Notes under the pieces: generated by a model
What the model saw: only the letters and a program-made list of their open reading frames with translations
Databases searched by the model: none
Told to the model about the DNA's origin: nothing
DNA from: Devosia sp. XK-2
GTDB taxonomy: Bacteria; Pseudomonadota; Alphaproteobacteria; Rhizobiales; Devosiaceae
DNA length: 64,000 nt
Assembly: GCF_037113415.1 (NCBI RefSeq)
Contig: NZ_CP146608.1
Location: 826,501 to 890,500, forward strand
Direction of reading: 5' to 3'
Part shown: positions 7,328 to 16,433 of the stretch, one piece after another
Layout of the letters: each line of letters begins with the position of its first letter
How positions within the stretch are numbered: position 1 is the first letter of the stretch
Program-made: the position numbers and the translations under genes

Positions 7328-8893
7328 ATGAAATCCAAATGGTACGGCTTGGCGCCGCTACTTGCCGCCACCGCATTGGCGCTCATATCGCCGGTCGCCG
7401 CGCAAACACCGCCTAACGTTTTGGTTGTTGGTCAGATTGCCGAGCCGGCATCGTTGGACCCGCACGTATCTACCGCCGCCAATGATTTCCGCATTGCGGT
7501 GAACCTGTATGACGGTCTGGTGCGCAACAAGTCCGGCACGCTCGAAATCGAACCGGCGCTGGCAACCGACTGGACCATCTCCGACGATGGGCTGGAATAT
7601 ACCTTCAACCTGCGCGAAGGCGTCAGCTTTCACGACGGCACGCCGTTCAATGCCGAAGCGGTCAAGTTCAATTTCGACCGCATGCTGGATGAAACCCATC
7701 CCTTCGCCGATACGGGCCCATTCCCGCTATCCTTCTTTTTCTCCTCGGTCGACAAGGTCGAGGTGATCGACGACCTGACAGTCAAGTTCACGCTCAGCGA
7801 GCCCTATGCGCCCTTCATGTCCAACCTTGCCTCGCCAACCGGCCTGATCGTATCGCCGGCGGCGGTCGAGCAATTCGGTGCCGATTATGGCCGCAATCCG
7901 GTCGGTACGGGCCCGTTCAAATTCGAGGAATGGCAGTCCAATACAAGCGTGGTCGCCTCGCGCAACCAGGACTACTGGGGTGGCGCTCCGGCTCTGGAAG
8001 CCGCCATTTTCCGCCCGATCACCGATGCCAATACCCGCGTGGCCGAAATGCTTTCGGGCGGTATCGATGTACTGCTCGAAACGCCGCCGGATAATGTCGC
8101 CCAGTTCCGCGATGACGCCAATTATCAAGTGGTCGAGGCCGTCGGGCCGCATGTCTGGTACGTCATGCTCAATGCCAAGGAAGGTCCCTTCGCTGACGTG
8201 CGTGTCCGTCAGGCGGTGAACTACGCGGTCAACAAGGAGAGCCTTGTCAACGACGTGCTGCAAGGCACCGCCGAGGTTTCGGCCGGCCCCATCCCGCCGG
8301 CCTTCAACTGGGCCTACAATGAGGAGATCGACCCCTATCCCTACGATCCCGAAATGGCCAAGCAATTGCTCGCCGAAGCCGGCGCGGAAGGCGCTTCGCT
8401 GACCTTCCTCGTCACCGAAGGCGGTTCGGGCATGCTCGATCCGGTGCCCATGGGCACGGCCATCCAGGCCGATCTGGCCGCCGTCGGGCTCGACGTCGAA
8501 ATCCAGACCTATGAGTGGAACACCTTCCTCTCCGAAGTGAACCCGGGCCTAGAAGGCAAGGCTGACATGGCCGAAATGGCCTGGATGACCTCCGATCCCG
8601 ATACGCTGCCTTTCCTCACCTTGCGTACCGCCGCGTGGCCCGAAGAAGGTGGCTTCAACTCGTCCTATTATTCCAACCCGGAAGTGGACGAACTGCTCGA
8701 CGCTGCCCGCGTTTCGACCGATCAGGAGGAACGCGCCGCGCTCTATAAAAAGGTGCAAGAAATTGCCCATGAAGATGCCGCATGGCTCTTCGTGGCCAAT
8801 TGGAAGCAGAATGCCGTGGTTACCAGCGCCGTGGAGAACTTCGAGCTGCAGCCCGATTTCGGTCTGGTCCTTCGGGACGTGAGCAAGCCCTAG
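7328..8893 (+). CDS. Peptide/nickel-type ABC transporter substrate-binding protein (DppA family)
   Basis: A 521-residue periplasmic binding protein of SBP family 5. The start at 7328 follows a strong AAGGAGG and gives a clean signal peptide (MKSKWYGLAPLLAATALALI, ending near VAAQ). An in-frame ATG at 7232 would add 32 residues without export character. Family landmarks include AEPASLDPHVSTAAND, YTFNLREGVSFHDGTPFNAEAV near residue 90, and NPVGTGPFKFEEW. It delivers peptides or other amide solutes to the permeases encoded next. A stable hairpin follows its stop codon. Expression is probably controlled at the paired operators upstream. Confidence 0.93.
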   Translation: MKSKWYGLAPLLAATALALISPVAAQTPPNVLVVGQIAEPASLDPHVSTAANDFRIAVNLYDGLVRNKSGTLEIEPALATDWTISDDGLEYTFNLREGVSFHDGTPFNAEAVKFNFDRMLDETHPFADTGPFPLSFFFSSVDKVEVIDDLTVKFTLSEPYAPFMSNLASPTGLIVSPAAVEQFGADYGRNPVGTGPFKFEEWQSNTSVVASRNQDYWGGAPALEAAIFRPITDANTRVAEMLSGGIDVLLETPPDNVAQFRDDANYQVVEAVGPHVWYVMLNAKEGPFADVRVRQAVNYAVNKESLVNDVLQGTAEVSAGPIPPAFNWAYNEEIDPYPYDPEMAKQLLAEAGAEGASLTFLVTEGGSGMLDPVPMGTAIQADLAAVGLDVEIQTYEWNTFLSEVNPGLEGKADMAEMAWMTSDPDTLPFLTLRTAAWPEEGGFNSSYYSNPEVDELLDAARVSTDQEERAALYKKVQEIAHEDAAWLFVANWKQNAVVTSAVENFELQPDFGLVLRDVSKP

Positions 8894-8900
8894 GGCTGTT

Positions 8901-8929
8901 GCCGGGTGGGGGCATAGCCTCCATCCGGC
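8901..8929 (+). other. Stem-loop between binding protein and first permease gene
   Basis: A 13-base stem (8901-8913 paired with 8917-8929) with two G-U pairs and an ATA loop lies eight bases after the dppA stop. No run of T follows. It is better read as an mRNA-stabilising or partial attenuating hairpin than as a full terminator, raising binding-protein yield over the membrane subunits. Confidence 0.6.
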
Positions 8930-8992
8930 CCTTTGGCCACGCTGGTCGGCGAGGGGATGCCGCCACGCCCCGGGATTAGAGGAGGATCAGAC

Positions 8993-9940
8993 ATGACCAC
9001 CTATATCGGCAAACGGCTTCTGGCCGCGATCCCCGTGATTCTGGGCCTCTCGATCATAGTGTTCCTGGTGATGAAGCTCATCCCCGGCGACCCGGCACAG
9101 GCGCTCCTGGGCTCCTATGCCACGCCCGAAAATGTTGAACGCATCAATCGCGCCCTGGGTCTGGACCGCTCCTGGCCCGAGCAATATGTCATCTGGATCG
9201 GCAATCTGCTGCAGGGCGATTTCGGCCGCTCCTATATTCTCAACCGCCCCGTCCTCGATGAGGTGTTGGAGCGCTTTGGAGCCACGCTCATTCTGGCCGG
9301 CTCCTCGCTGATTATCTGTTCGGTGCTCGGTATTCTCGCCGGCATTGTCTCGGCCGTTCGCCAATTCGGCTGGACTGACCGCATCGTCACCTTTTTTGTG
9401 CTGATCGGCATTTCCATGCCGGCCTTTTTCCTTGGCCTCGTGCTGATCCTGCTCTTTGCGGTGCAATGGCGCCTATTGCCCGCCTCGGGCATGTATGCCG
9501 TCTATGGCGGCGGCGACCTGCCCGATCTGCTGCGCCATCTGATCCTGCCAGCCGGCACCCTTGCCATTGTCGCCACTGGTGTTGTCGCGCGCCTCACTCG
9601 CGCTGCCATGCTCGAAGTCCTGCGCCAGGATTTCGTCCGCACAGCCCGTGCCAAGGGCCTGAGTGAGAATGCGGTGATCTATCGCCACGCCTTCCGCGCG
9701 GCCCTGGTCTCGATCATTCCCGTGATCGGCATCCAGGCCGGCTTTGTGCTCGGCGGCGCCGTCTATATCGAAACCGTGTTTCAGTGGCCTGGCCTGGGGC
9801 AGATGCTGGTCAAGGCCGTGTCCACCCGCGACCTGCTGCTGGTCCAGGGCGGCGTTCTGGTCGCCGCCACCGTCTATGTCCTCGTCAACCTTCTGGCCGA
9901 TGTCGCACAGGCCATGCTCGATCCGAGGCTTAAAGCATGA
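8993..9940 (+). CDS. Peptide-type ABC transporter permease (DppB family)
   Basis: A 315-residue inner-membrane permease. The start at 8993 follows GAGGAGG; the frame opens 60 bases earlier without support. It begins MTTYIGKRLLAAIPVILGLS, the usual DppB first segment, then IPGDPAQALLG. The permease coupling loop is VRTARAKGLSENAVIYRHAFRAAL near residue 215, followed by LGGAVYIETVFQWPGLG. About six transmembrane segments are visible. It pairs with the DppC domain of the next gene, whose ATG overlaps this stop by four bases. Spacing and overlap indicate one operon. Confidence 0.93.
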   Translation: MTTYIGKRLLAAIPVILGLSIIVFLVMKLIPGDPAQALLGSYATPENVERINRALGLDRSWPEQYVIWIGNLLQGDFGRSYILNRPVLDEVLERFGATLILAGSSLIICSVLGILAGIVSAVRQFGWTDRIVTFFVLIGISMPAFFLGLVLILLFAVQWRLLPASGMYAVYGGGDLPDLLRHLILPAGTLAIVATGVVARLTRAAMLEVLRQDFVRTARAKGLSENAVIYRHAFRAALVSIIPVIGIQAGFVLGGAVYIETVFQWPGLGQMLVKAVSTRDLLLVQGGVLVAATVYVLVNLLADVAQAMLDPRLKA

Positions 9941-11721
9941 CCGACATGACCCTGACTGCCTCCGAGCCCCGCAAGCGCCGTACCAATTGGCAATTGCTCA
10001 TGGCCAATCGGCTTGCTGCCGCGGGTCTCTTCATTTTCGGCTTTATCGTGGTGCTGGCCGTGCTCGCCCCAATCCTGCCGCTGCCCAATCCCGACATTAC
10101 CGACCAGCCCAACCGGCTCCTGCCACCCTTGAGTGACGGGCATCTGCTAGGCACCGACCATCTGGGCCGGGACATTCTTTCGCGGCTCATCTGGGGCACC
10201 CAGGTCTCGCTGCTGGTCGGCGTCAGCGCCACGGCCCTGGCGGCGATTTTCGGCTCGCTGATCGGCCTCGTCGCCGGCTATTCGCGCGGCGCCACCGACA
10301 GCGTGCTCATGCGCTTTGTCGATATGCTCATGGCTTTTCCCTATATCCTGCTCGCCATAGCCATCGTGGCGGCCTTGGGACCGGGGCTGCTCAACGCGCT
10401 TTATGCCATCTCCATCGTCAATATCCCCTTCTTTGCACGCAACATCCGCGGCGTCACGGTCTCGATCCGCAATCGCGAATTTGTCGATGCGGCTCGCCTG
10501 TCCGGCAAGAGCCATCCGGCGATCCTGTTCACCGAAGTGTTGCCCAATGTGCTGCCCGTCATCGTCATTACCATGTCCACTACCGTGGGCTGGATGATCC
10601 TTGAAACTGCGGGCCTCAGCTTCCTTGGCCTTGGCGCACAGCCGCCCACTTCCGATCTTGGTTCCATGCTCGGCCAGGCCCGCGCGCAACTCTTCACCGC
10701 ACCTCATGCCTCGATCATTCCCGGCATCATGATCTTCGTGCTGGTCATGAGCATCAATTTGCTCGGCGACGGCATCCGTGACGTGCTCGACCCGCGTTTG
10801 CGCTCAGGCGCGTTGGATCGGCCAATGCCGGTGACCAGGATCGACCGCAAGGCCAAACCCGCAGCAACGCTCGAAGACGCGCCGGCCCTGGTCGTCGACA
10901 ATCTTTCCACCGGCTTTGATGACGGCGCCAGCATTGCAGCGGCCGTCAAAAATATCAGCTTCCGTCTCGGCAAGGGCGAGTGCCTTGGCCTGATTGGCGA
11001 GAGCGGTTCGGGCAAATCCGTCACGGCCCTTTCGCTCATGGGCCTGGTGGCCTCGCCGCCTGGCGTCATCACCGGGGGCGGTGTCTATGTGGAGGGCAGG
11101 GACGTGCTCGCCCTGCGCGAGCAGGAATTGATCGGTTTGCGTGGCGGCCGGGTAGCCTATGTGTTCCAGGATCCGCTGACCACGCTCCATCCGCTGTTTC
11201 GGGTCGGCGAGCAGATTGCCGAGGCCATTCTGGTGCATGAAAGCGTCGGCAAGGCCAGAGCCTATCGCCGCGCCATCGAGCTGATGGAAACCGTGGGCAT
11301 TCGTGACGCCCGGAGTCGTGCCGATGCCTATCCGCATGAACTCTCCGGCGGCCAGCGACAACGCATCGGCATCGCCATGGCGCTGGCTAATGATCCCGAC
11401 ATCATCATCGCCGATGAACCCACCACCGCGTTGGATGTTACCGTCCAGGCCCGCATTCTCGAACTGCTGCAGGATCTGCGCCGTGAACGCGGCCTGGCGC
11501 TCCTGCTCATCACCCACGATTTTGGCGTCGTTGCCCAGGTCTGCGACCGGGTGGCCGTCATGAAAAATGGGGAAATCGTCGAGCAGGGCGATACCGGCGC
11601 CGTGCTGCGCGATCCACAGCATGATTATACCAAGCGCCTGATTGCCTGCGTGCCGGAACTGGGCGAAGGCCAGGCCTTCCTCGAGCGCGTGCGCCCCCTG
11701 TTTTCGGAGGCCAAGTCATGA
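9937..11721 (+). CDS. Fused peptide ABC permease and ATPase (DppC-DppD fusion)
   Basis: A single 594-residue frame joins two parts usually made separately. Residues 1-290 are a DppC-type permease, with GTDHLGRDILSRLIWG and the FVDAARLSGKSHPAILFTEVLPN coupling loop. After a linker of about 30 residues, residues 320-594 form a DppD-type ATPase with Walker A GESGSGKS, signature [15 protein letters not shown] and Walker [13 protein letters not shown]. No stop or frameshift lies between them. The fusion fixes permease and nucleotide-binding domain one-to-one. It should work with the separate DppB and DppF proteins encoded on either side; both junctions are four-base overlaps. Confidence 0.93.
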   Translation: MTDMTLTASEPRKRRTNWQLLMANRLAAAGLFIFGFIVVLAVLAPILPLPNPDITDQPNRLLPPLSDGHLLGTDHLGRDILSRLIWGTQVSLLVGVSATALAAIFGSLIGLVAGYSRGATDSVLMRFVDMLMAFPYILLAIAIVAALGPGLLNALYAISIVNIPFFARNIRGVTVSIRNREFVDAARLSGKSHPAILFTEVLPNVLPVIVITMSTTVGWMILETAGLSFLGLGAQPPTSDLGSMLGQARAQLFTAPHASIIPGIMIFVLVMSINLLGDGIRDVLDPRLRSGALDRPMPVTRIDRKAKPAATLEDAPALVVDNLSTGFDDGASIAAAVKNISFRLGKGECLGLIGESGSGKSVTALSLMGLVASPPGVITGGGVYVEGRDVLALREQELIGLRGGRVAYVFQDPLTTLHPLFRVGEQIAEAILVHESVGKARAYRRAIELMETVGIRDARSRADAYPHELSGGQRQRIGIAMALANDPDIIIADEPTTALDVTVQARILELLQDLRRERGLALLLITHDFGVVAQVCDRVAVMKNGEIVEQGDTGAVLRDPQHDYTKRLIACVPELGEGQAFLERVRPLFSEAKS

Positions 11722-12524
11722 GTGAAAACGCCGTTCAAATCCGCGATCTGGTCAAGACATTCGGTGGGGGCCGCAATCTCTTCGGCCGCAAGGCCAGCGA
11801 AGTTCACGCGGTCAGGAATATCTCACTCGATCTCAAGCGCGGGGAAACACTCGGCATCGTGGGCGAAAGCGGCTCGGGGAAATCGACCCTGGCCCGCATG
11901 CTCGTGGGTCTCGAAAGACCCACGTCAGGCGCCATGGCCATTGATGGTAAGCCATGGGAGGAATTGGCATCGGCCGGGTCCAGGGCTTTTGGGCGCACCA
12001 TCCAATATGTCTTCCAGGACCCGGTTGCTTCGCTCAATCCGCGCAAGACCATCGGTGACATTCTGGACGTGCCCCTGAACCTTCTTTGCGGCTATGACAG
12101 CGACAAGCGCAAGCGCCGCAAGAAGGATCTGATCGACGCCGTGCAGATGCCGCTCGATACGCTCGAGCGCTTTCCGCACGAATTTTCCGGCGGTCAGGCA
12201 CAGCGCATCGCCATTGCTCGAGCCATGGCGGCCGAAGCGCGCATTCTCGTGCTGGACGAACCGGTGAGCGCCCTCGACGTTTCGGTGCAGGCTCAAGTCC
12301 TGCTGCTCCTGCGGCAATTGCGCGACGATCTGGACCTCTCTTATCTCTTCATCAGTCACGATCTGGCCGTGGTCGAATCCATTTCCGATCGTGTCGCCGT
12401 GATGTATCTGGGAGAAGTGGTGGAGGTTGGCCCTGCTGCGCAGCTCTTTGCCGCGCCGCAACATGACTATACTCGGGCGCTGATTGCCAGTGCGCCTCGC
12501 CTGACTACATCGGATGCCGCATGA
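11718..12524 (+). CDS. Peptide-type ABC transporter ATP-binding protein (DppF family, short)
   Basis: A 268-residue ATPase with Walker A GESGSGKS near residue 52, Q-loop YVFQDPVASLNPR, signature FSGGQAQRIAIARAM, Walker B ILVLDEPVSALD and switch ISHD. It is shorter than typical DppF (about 320-330) because the C-terminal oligopeptide-binding extension is absent; the protein ends soon after HDYTRALIASAPRL. It should pair with the ATPase half of the upstream fusion to form the engine. Its ATG overlaps the upstream stop, and its own stop overlaps the GntR start at 12521. Confidence 0.92.
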   Translation: MSENAVQIRDLVKTFGGGRNLFGRKASEVHAVRNISLDLKRGETLGIVGESGSGKSTLARMLVGLERPTSGAMAIDGKPWEELASAGSRAFGRTIQYVFQDPVASLNPRKTIGDILDVPLNLLCGYDSDKRKRRKKDLIDAVQMPLDTLERFPHEFSGGQAQRIAIARAMAAEARILVLDEPVSALDVSVQAQVLLLLRQLRDDLDLSYLFISHDLAVVESISDRVAVMYLGEVVEVGPAAQLFAAPQHDYTRALIASAPRLTTSDAA

Positions 12525-13324
12525 ACGAGATAGACCCAAGCATGGACGAGCGTCCCCGCCGCAAGCGGACCGACGAGATCGTTGATGCCATCAAGCGGAT
12601 GATCGTGGAACATGGACTGGCACCGGGCGACCGGCTGCCGCAGGAACGCGAGCTGATCAGCCAGTTTGCCGCCAGCAAGGGTACGGTGCGCGAGGCACTC
12701 AAGGCACTAGAGGTTCAAGGCCTGATCTCGGTGCGCACGGGGCCCGGCGGCGGAGCCTTTATCGAGCGTATGTCCGAGGGCAGGGCCATGAGCCTTTTGT
12801 CCAATTTCCTCTTCGCCAAGAACCTCTCGATCGCCAATATTTACGAGATGCGCAAAGCGCTCGAGCCTCTGGTGGCCGCCAGTGCCACTCCGCATATCGA
12901 CGAGGCCGGCCTTAACCGTCTCGAGGCTATTATCTCGGTTTATGACCACGAACCAGCCGACGCCACCGAACGCTGGAACCAGCGCATGGCCGAGCTCGAT
13001 TTCCATGGCGTGGTCGCCGAATATTCCGACAATCCTATCCTGGCCTTTATCTGCCGTTTCCTGCAGCGCCTGCTCAAGGACCTAGCCATCGCTCAGGACA
13101 TTTATGTGCAGCCGGAGCCGGTCCTGCGCCAGTCCGGCATCGAGCATCAGCGCGATCTTATCGCGGCCATGCGCCGCCGTGACGCCGCGGCGGCGTCCGC
13201 CATCCTCGCCGACCATATGGCCGAAGCTGAAAAACATATGCTGGGCCTACAGGCCAAACTGATCGACCGGTTCCTGAGCGAAGAGGCCGCGCCGCCCCGC
13301 TCAAGAAAACGCCGAACGCCGTGA
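12521..13324 (+). CDS. GntR family regulator, FCD subgroup
   Basis: A 267-residue regulator with an N-terminal winged helix (IVDAIKRMIVEHGLAPGDRL, then PQERELISQFAASKGTVREALKALE). The FCD domain covers roughly residues 110-240 and includes ELDFHGVVAEYSDNP and later H-containing metal ligands. It is the last gene of the peptide importer operon, overlapping dppF by four bases. This placement suggests feedback control of its own operon and of DUF1028 through the twin operators at 7216-7262. The C-terminus is a basic tail (RSRKRRTP). The inducing ligand is unknown and is presumably the imported solute or a breakdown product. Confidence 0.9.
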   Translation: MNEIDPSMDERPRRKRTDEIVDAIKRMIVEHGLAPGDRLPQERELISQFAASKGTVREALKALEVQGLISVRTGPGGGAFIERMSEGRAMSLLSNFLFAKNLSIANIYEMRKALEPLVAASATPHIDEAGLNRLEAIISVYDHEPADATERWNQRMAELDFHGVVAEYSDNPILAFICRFLQRLLKDLAIAQDIYVQPEPVLRQSGIEHQRDLIAAMRRRDAAAASAILADHMAEAEKHMLGLQAKLIDRFLSEEAAPPRSRKRRTP

Positions 13325-13356
13325 TCCGGGGCAGCAGCGGCCGTTAGCCTTGCGGC

Positions 13357-15267
13357 CTATACCTCGTGCAACCAGACCTGCATGGGGCCTGCCTCCCGGT
13401 TGGCCCACAAATAATAGGGGACGGCGGTGAGCGTGGCTGCGGAGGCCGCAGGCGGGCTCGTTCGATAAAGGTCCAGTCCCCAATCGTCATTGCCGATTGT
13501 TTTTGCCGGCGCCTTGAGGGCGACGATCCCGTCGAACAGATCGGCCCGGTTCTCCTCGGTGATTGCGACCTCGCGCGAGAGCATGAGATCGGGCACCGGT
13601 ATTTCATTATCGGCCTGCTCGGCGCAATAGACCAAAGGTCCGCGTGCCAGGGCGACGCGGTGGCGGTCCATCTTCACCTTGGGATTGGCATAGATGCGGC
13701 GCGGGGCCATGGGCAGATCAAGCTCCACCGCATCGCCGTCGATCCAGTCGCGTTCGATAACGAGATAGCCATCCGACAGTTGGCCGGGCACATCGACCGG
13801 GTTGCCGTTTACCGTTGCAACGGCATGGCGGGCCCAGGCCGGAATACGCAGCTTGAGCGCAAAAGGGCCGTGCCCGTCAGGATGCACACTGACCTTGATT
13901 TTGCCCGACCAGGGATAGTTCGACTCTTCGACAATGCGAACGCGGCGGCCCTCCAGCTCCAGCTCGGCGCTGTTGCCGCCATAAAGGTTGATAGCGATGG
14001 CGCCGGGCCCGACGGAATAGAAGTAGCCGCCGACCGAGGCAACCAGGCGAGAGACATTCATGGTGCAGCAGGGGCAGGGGTGCCACGGCCAGCGGCGATG
14101 GCTGCCGTCGCTGTCGAGCTTGTTCTCGTAGAAATAGAGTTCGCCATCGCGGGAGAGGCCCGAGAGGACGCCATTATAGAGCGCCAGCTCCATCAGTTCG
14201 GCATATTGCCCGTCGAGTTCGAGGTTGAGCATGCGCTGGGCCCAGAACACGAAAGCGATCGAGGCGCAGGTTTCGCAATAGGCCGTGTCATTGGGCAGGT
14301 CGTAATCGGTGGTGAAGCCCTCATTGGAGGCTGACGGACCAAAGCCTCCGGTGACGTACATGCGCGTGGTGGTCACGTCCTTCCAAAGCACTTCGCAGGC
14401 GTGGCGCAGGCTGTCATCGTCAAGTTCCGCCGCCAGGTCCGCCATGGCGGTATACATGTACATGGCGCGAACGGCGTGGCCGACCACCTTGTCCTGTTCG
14501 CGCACGGGCTTATGGGCCTGCCCGTATTCGTAGTTGCCGGTATTGTAGAAATGGTACTTCTTGGGGTCATCGCCACGGGCGATTGCTTCTTCATCAAAGT
14601 AATGCGGTTGGCGCCCCCGCTCATCGATGAAATAGGCAGCCAAGTCGAGTTGTTTGCGGTCCCCTGTCAACTGGTAAAGTCGGATCAGAGCAATCTCGAT
14701 CTCCTGGTGGCCGGGATAGCCGCGCTTCTGACCCGGTCCGGTGCCGAATGTGGTGCGGATATGCTCGAGACTGCGCTCCATCACGTCGAGGAATTTGCGC
14801 TTGCCCGTGGCTTGGTAATAGGCGATCGCGCCTTCGAGCAAGTGGCCGATATTATAGAGCTCATGCCGGTCGCGCAGATTGGTCCAGCGGTTCTCGATCT
14901 CATGCCCTTGATACCAGAGATTGAGATAGCCATCGGGCATTTGCGCCGCTTCGAGCTTGTCCACGATCTCGTCGACCTGGCGTTCGATTTCTGCATCGCG
15001 ACGGTGGCGCAAGGCATAGCCGGCGGCCTCGATCCATTTGCCGATATCGGAATCCCAGAAGAACTGGGTCGTGAAGCCACCGGCATTGCGGGGTATCCGC
15101 AGAGGCGGCGGCGGGTCTTTCAACTCAAGCGACTCGAGGATCCCGCTTTCATCGAGCTTTTTATATTGGCTCGGCACGGTCCGGGTGAGAACGGTTTCGA
15201 GCCGTTCGGCCCAAAAAGCGCCGGTAAGGCTTACTCGGGTAAAATCGACAGGGGAATAGCGGCGCAT
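13357..15267 (-). CDS. Glycoside hydrolase family 127 (beta-L-arabinofuranosidase-like)
   Basis: A 636-residue enzyme of GH127. The zinc-thiolate active site known from Bifidobacterium HypBA1 is complete: Glu316, Glu332 and Cys334 (NEGF and YCETCA), then Cys398, Cys400 and Cys401 (HPCPCC). In that family the middle Cys of the CPCC group is the nucleophile. An N-terminal alpha/alpha-barrel (about 1-410) is followed by beta-sandwich modules. There is no signal peptide, so it cleaves imported arabinofuranosyl oligosaccharides in the cytosol. The ATG has GGAGGAG upstream. The LacI gene upstream on the same strand (stop at 15301) probably forms an operon with it. Confidence 0.93.
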   Translation of the reverse strand: MRRYSPVDFTRVSLTGAFWAERLETVLTRTVPSQYKKLDESGILESLELKDPPPPLRIPRNAGGFTTQFFWDSDIGKWIEAAGYALRHRRDAEIERQVDEIVDKLEAAQMPDGYLNLWYQGHEIENRWTNLRDRHELYNIGHLLEGAIAYYQATGKRKFLDVMERSLEHIRTTFGTGPGQKRGYPGHQEIEIALIRLYQLTGDRKQLDLAAYFIDERGRQPHYFDEEAIARGDDPKKYHFYNTGNYEYGQAHKPVREQDKVVGHAVRAMYMYTAMADLAAELDDDSLRHACEVLWKDVTTTRMYVTGGFGPSASNEGFTTDYDLPNDTAYCETCASIAFVFWAQRMLNLELDGQYAELMELALYNGVLSGLSRDGELYFYENKLDSDGSHRRWPWHPCPCCTMNVSRLVASVGGYFYSVGPGAIAINLYGGNSAELELEGRRVRIVEESNYPWSGKIKVSVHPDGHGPFALKLRIPAWARHAVATVNGNPVDVPGQLSDGYLVIERDWIDGDAVELDLPMAPRRIYANPKVKMDRHRVALARGPLVYCAEQADNEIPVPDLMLSREVAITEENRADLFDGIVALKAPAKTIGNDDWGLDLYRTSPPAASAATLTAVPYYLWANREAGPMQVWLHEV

Positions 15268-15300
15268 TCTTGGTTCTCCTCCGGCCTTGATCGGCCATGC

Positions 15301-16314
15301 TTATGGGGTGGAAATGGTGCTGGCACGCGGGACGAGCGTGCAGGGTAGGCGGGAAATACCGGCATGCTCTTCGCCCTGGATCATGCGGATCAGTCGATGC
15401 CCGGCCTCCTCGCCGAGCAGCTTGAGGTTCATGTCGACGCTGGAGAGGGGTGGACGCGCCGCGTCGGTCATCACCGTCCAATTGTCGAAACCGACAACGG
15501 CAATATCGTTCGGCACAGCGACGCTCTGTTCGACAAGGGCCTCGACAATGCCGCGGGCGATCTGGTCATTGCCAGCGAAGATCGCGTCCGGCCGATCCGG
15601 CAGCGCGAGCAATTGCGCTGCCGCCTGACGACCCCAGGCCTCGGACCAGTCGCCATGCAAGATCAGGTCGGGATCGATCCGGGCCAAGCTTTTTTCATAG
15701 CCCAATCGCCGAAGACGCACCGCCTCGAAATCTTCGGGGCCGGTCACATGCGCAATCCGCTTGCGGCCCAGGGCCAGCAGATGGTCCGTGGCCAGGCGCG
15801 CGCCCCCTTCGTCGTCGGGCAACAGGCAGACGGCGCCCGGCTCGTCGCTTTGCGAAAACACATAGATCTTGGGCAGATTGCCCAATGCCAATCCCGGAAC
15901 AGGGCGCCGGTCGGCGCGGCGGCCGGTAAAGACAAGGCCGTCTACCCGCTTTCCCAGAAGCTGGTCGATATGTCGCTTCTCCCGCTCCGGGTCATCGGTG
16001 GCATTGCACATGAACAGCGCAATGCCTGCTTCATGCAGCACGGTTTCCAATCCCTCCATGATCGGCATGGTGAAACGGCCAAAGCTGTCATTGGAGATCA
16101 GGCCGACGGTAAAACTCTGGCCCCGATGCAGGGCCTGGGCGAGGTCGTTGGGACGGAAACCCAGTTCATCTGCGGCAGCCAGGACCCGGTCCCGGGTCTC
16201 CTGGCGCAATGTGCCGGACTTGTTCAACGCCTTCGACGCCGTGCCCAGACTGACCCCGGCATGGCGTGCAACATCGCGCAGCGTGTGGCGATTCGGAGAT
16301 TTTTCCTCGGACAT
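15301..16314 (-). CDS. LacI family transcriptional regulator
   Basis: A 337-residue repressor-type protein. The N-terminal helix-turn-helix reads HTLRDVARHAGVSLGTASKALN and the hinge helix region ends FRPNDLAQALHRG. A periplasmic-binding-protein-like sugar domain follows (VGLISNDSFGRFTMPIMEGL near residue 65, then FAGNDQIARGIVEAL and VVGFDNW). The start at 16314 is chosen because the frame's earlier start would add 11 residues before the conserved domain. It lies directly upstream of the GH127 gene on the same strand and probably controls it. The perfect palindrome at 16354-16371 sits just in front. It is clearly paralogous to the LacI gene at 19650. Confidence 0.93.
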   Translation of the reverse strand: MSEEKSPNRHTLRDVARHAGVSLGTASKALNKSGTLRQETRDRVLAAADELGFRPNDLAQALHRGQSFTVGLISNDSFGRFTMPIMEGLETVLHEAGIALFMCNATDDPEREKRHIDQLLGKRVDGLVFTGRRADRRPVPGLALGNLPKIYVFSQSDEPGAVCLLPDDEGGARLATDHLLALGRKRIAHVTGPEDFEAVRLRRLGYEKSLARIDPDLILHGDWSEAWGRQAAAQLLALPDRPDAIFAGNDQIARGIVEALVEQSVAVPNDIAVVGFDNWTVMTDAARPPLSSVDMNLKLLGEEAGHRLIRMIQGEEHAGISRLPCTLVPRASTISTP

Positions 16315-16353
16315 ACAATTCTCGACGCGTGCGGAAAACCGCCTCAAACTCGT

Positions 16354-16371
16354 TCGGAAAAGCTTTTCCGA
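16354..16371. promoter_or_regulatory. Perfect 18-bp palindrome, LacI-type operator
   Basis: TCGGAAAAGCTTTTCCGA is its own reverse complement, with the central GC typical of some LacI-family operators. It lies 40 bases before the LacI start at 16314. A partial half-site (CGGAAAA) lies nearer the gene at 16332-16338. It is probably the site for autoregulation of the LacI-GH127 operon; the binding protein is inferred. Confidence 0.65.
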
Positions 16372-16433
16372 GTCACGCCAACATCGCTTCAGGCGAGCAA
16401 TGAGTCAATCCGATAGTGTCGAGCCGCTCTTAA

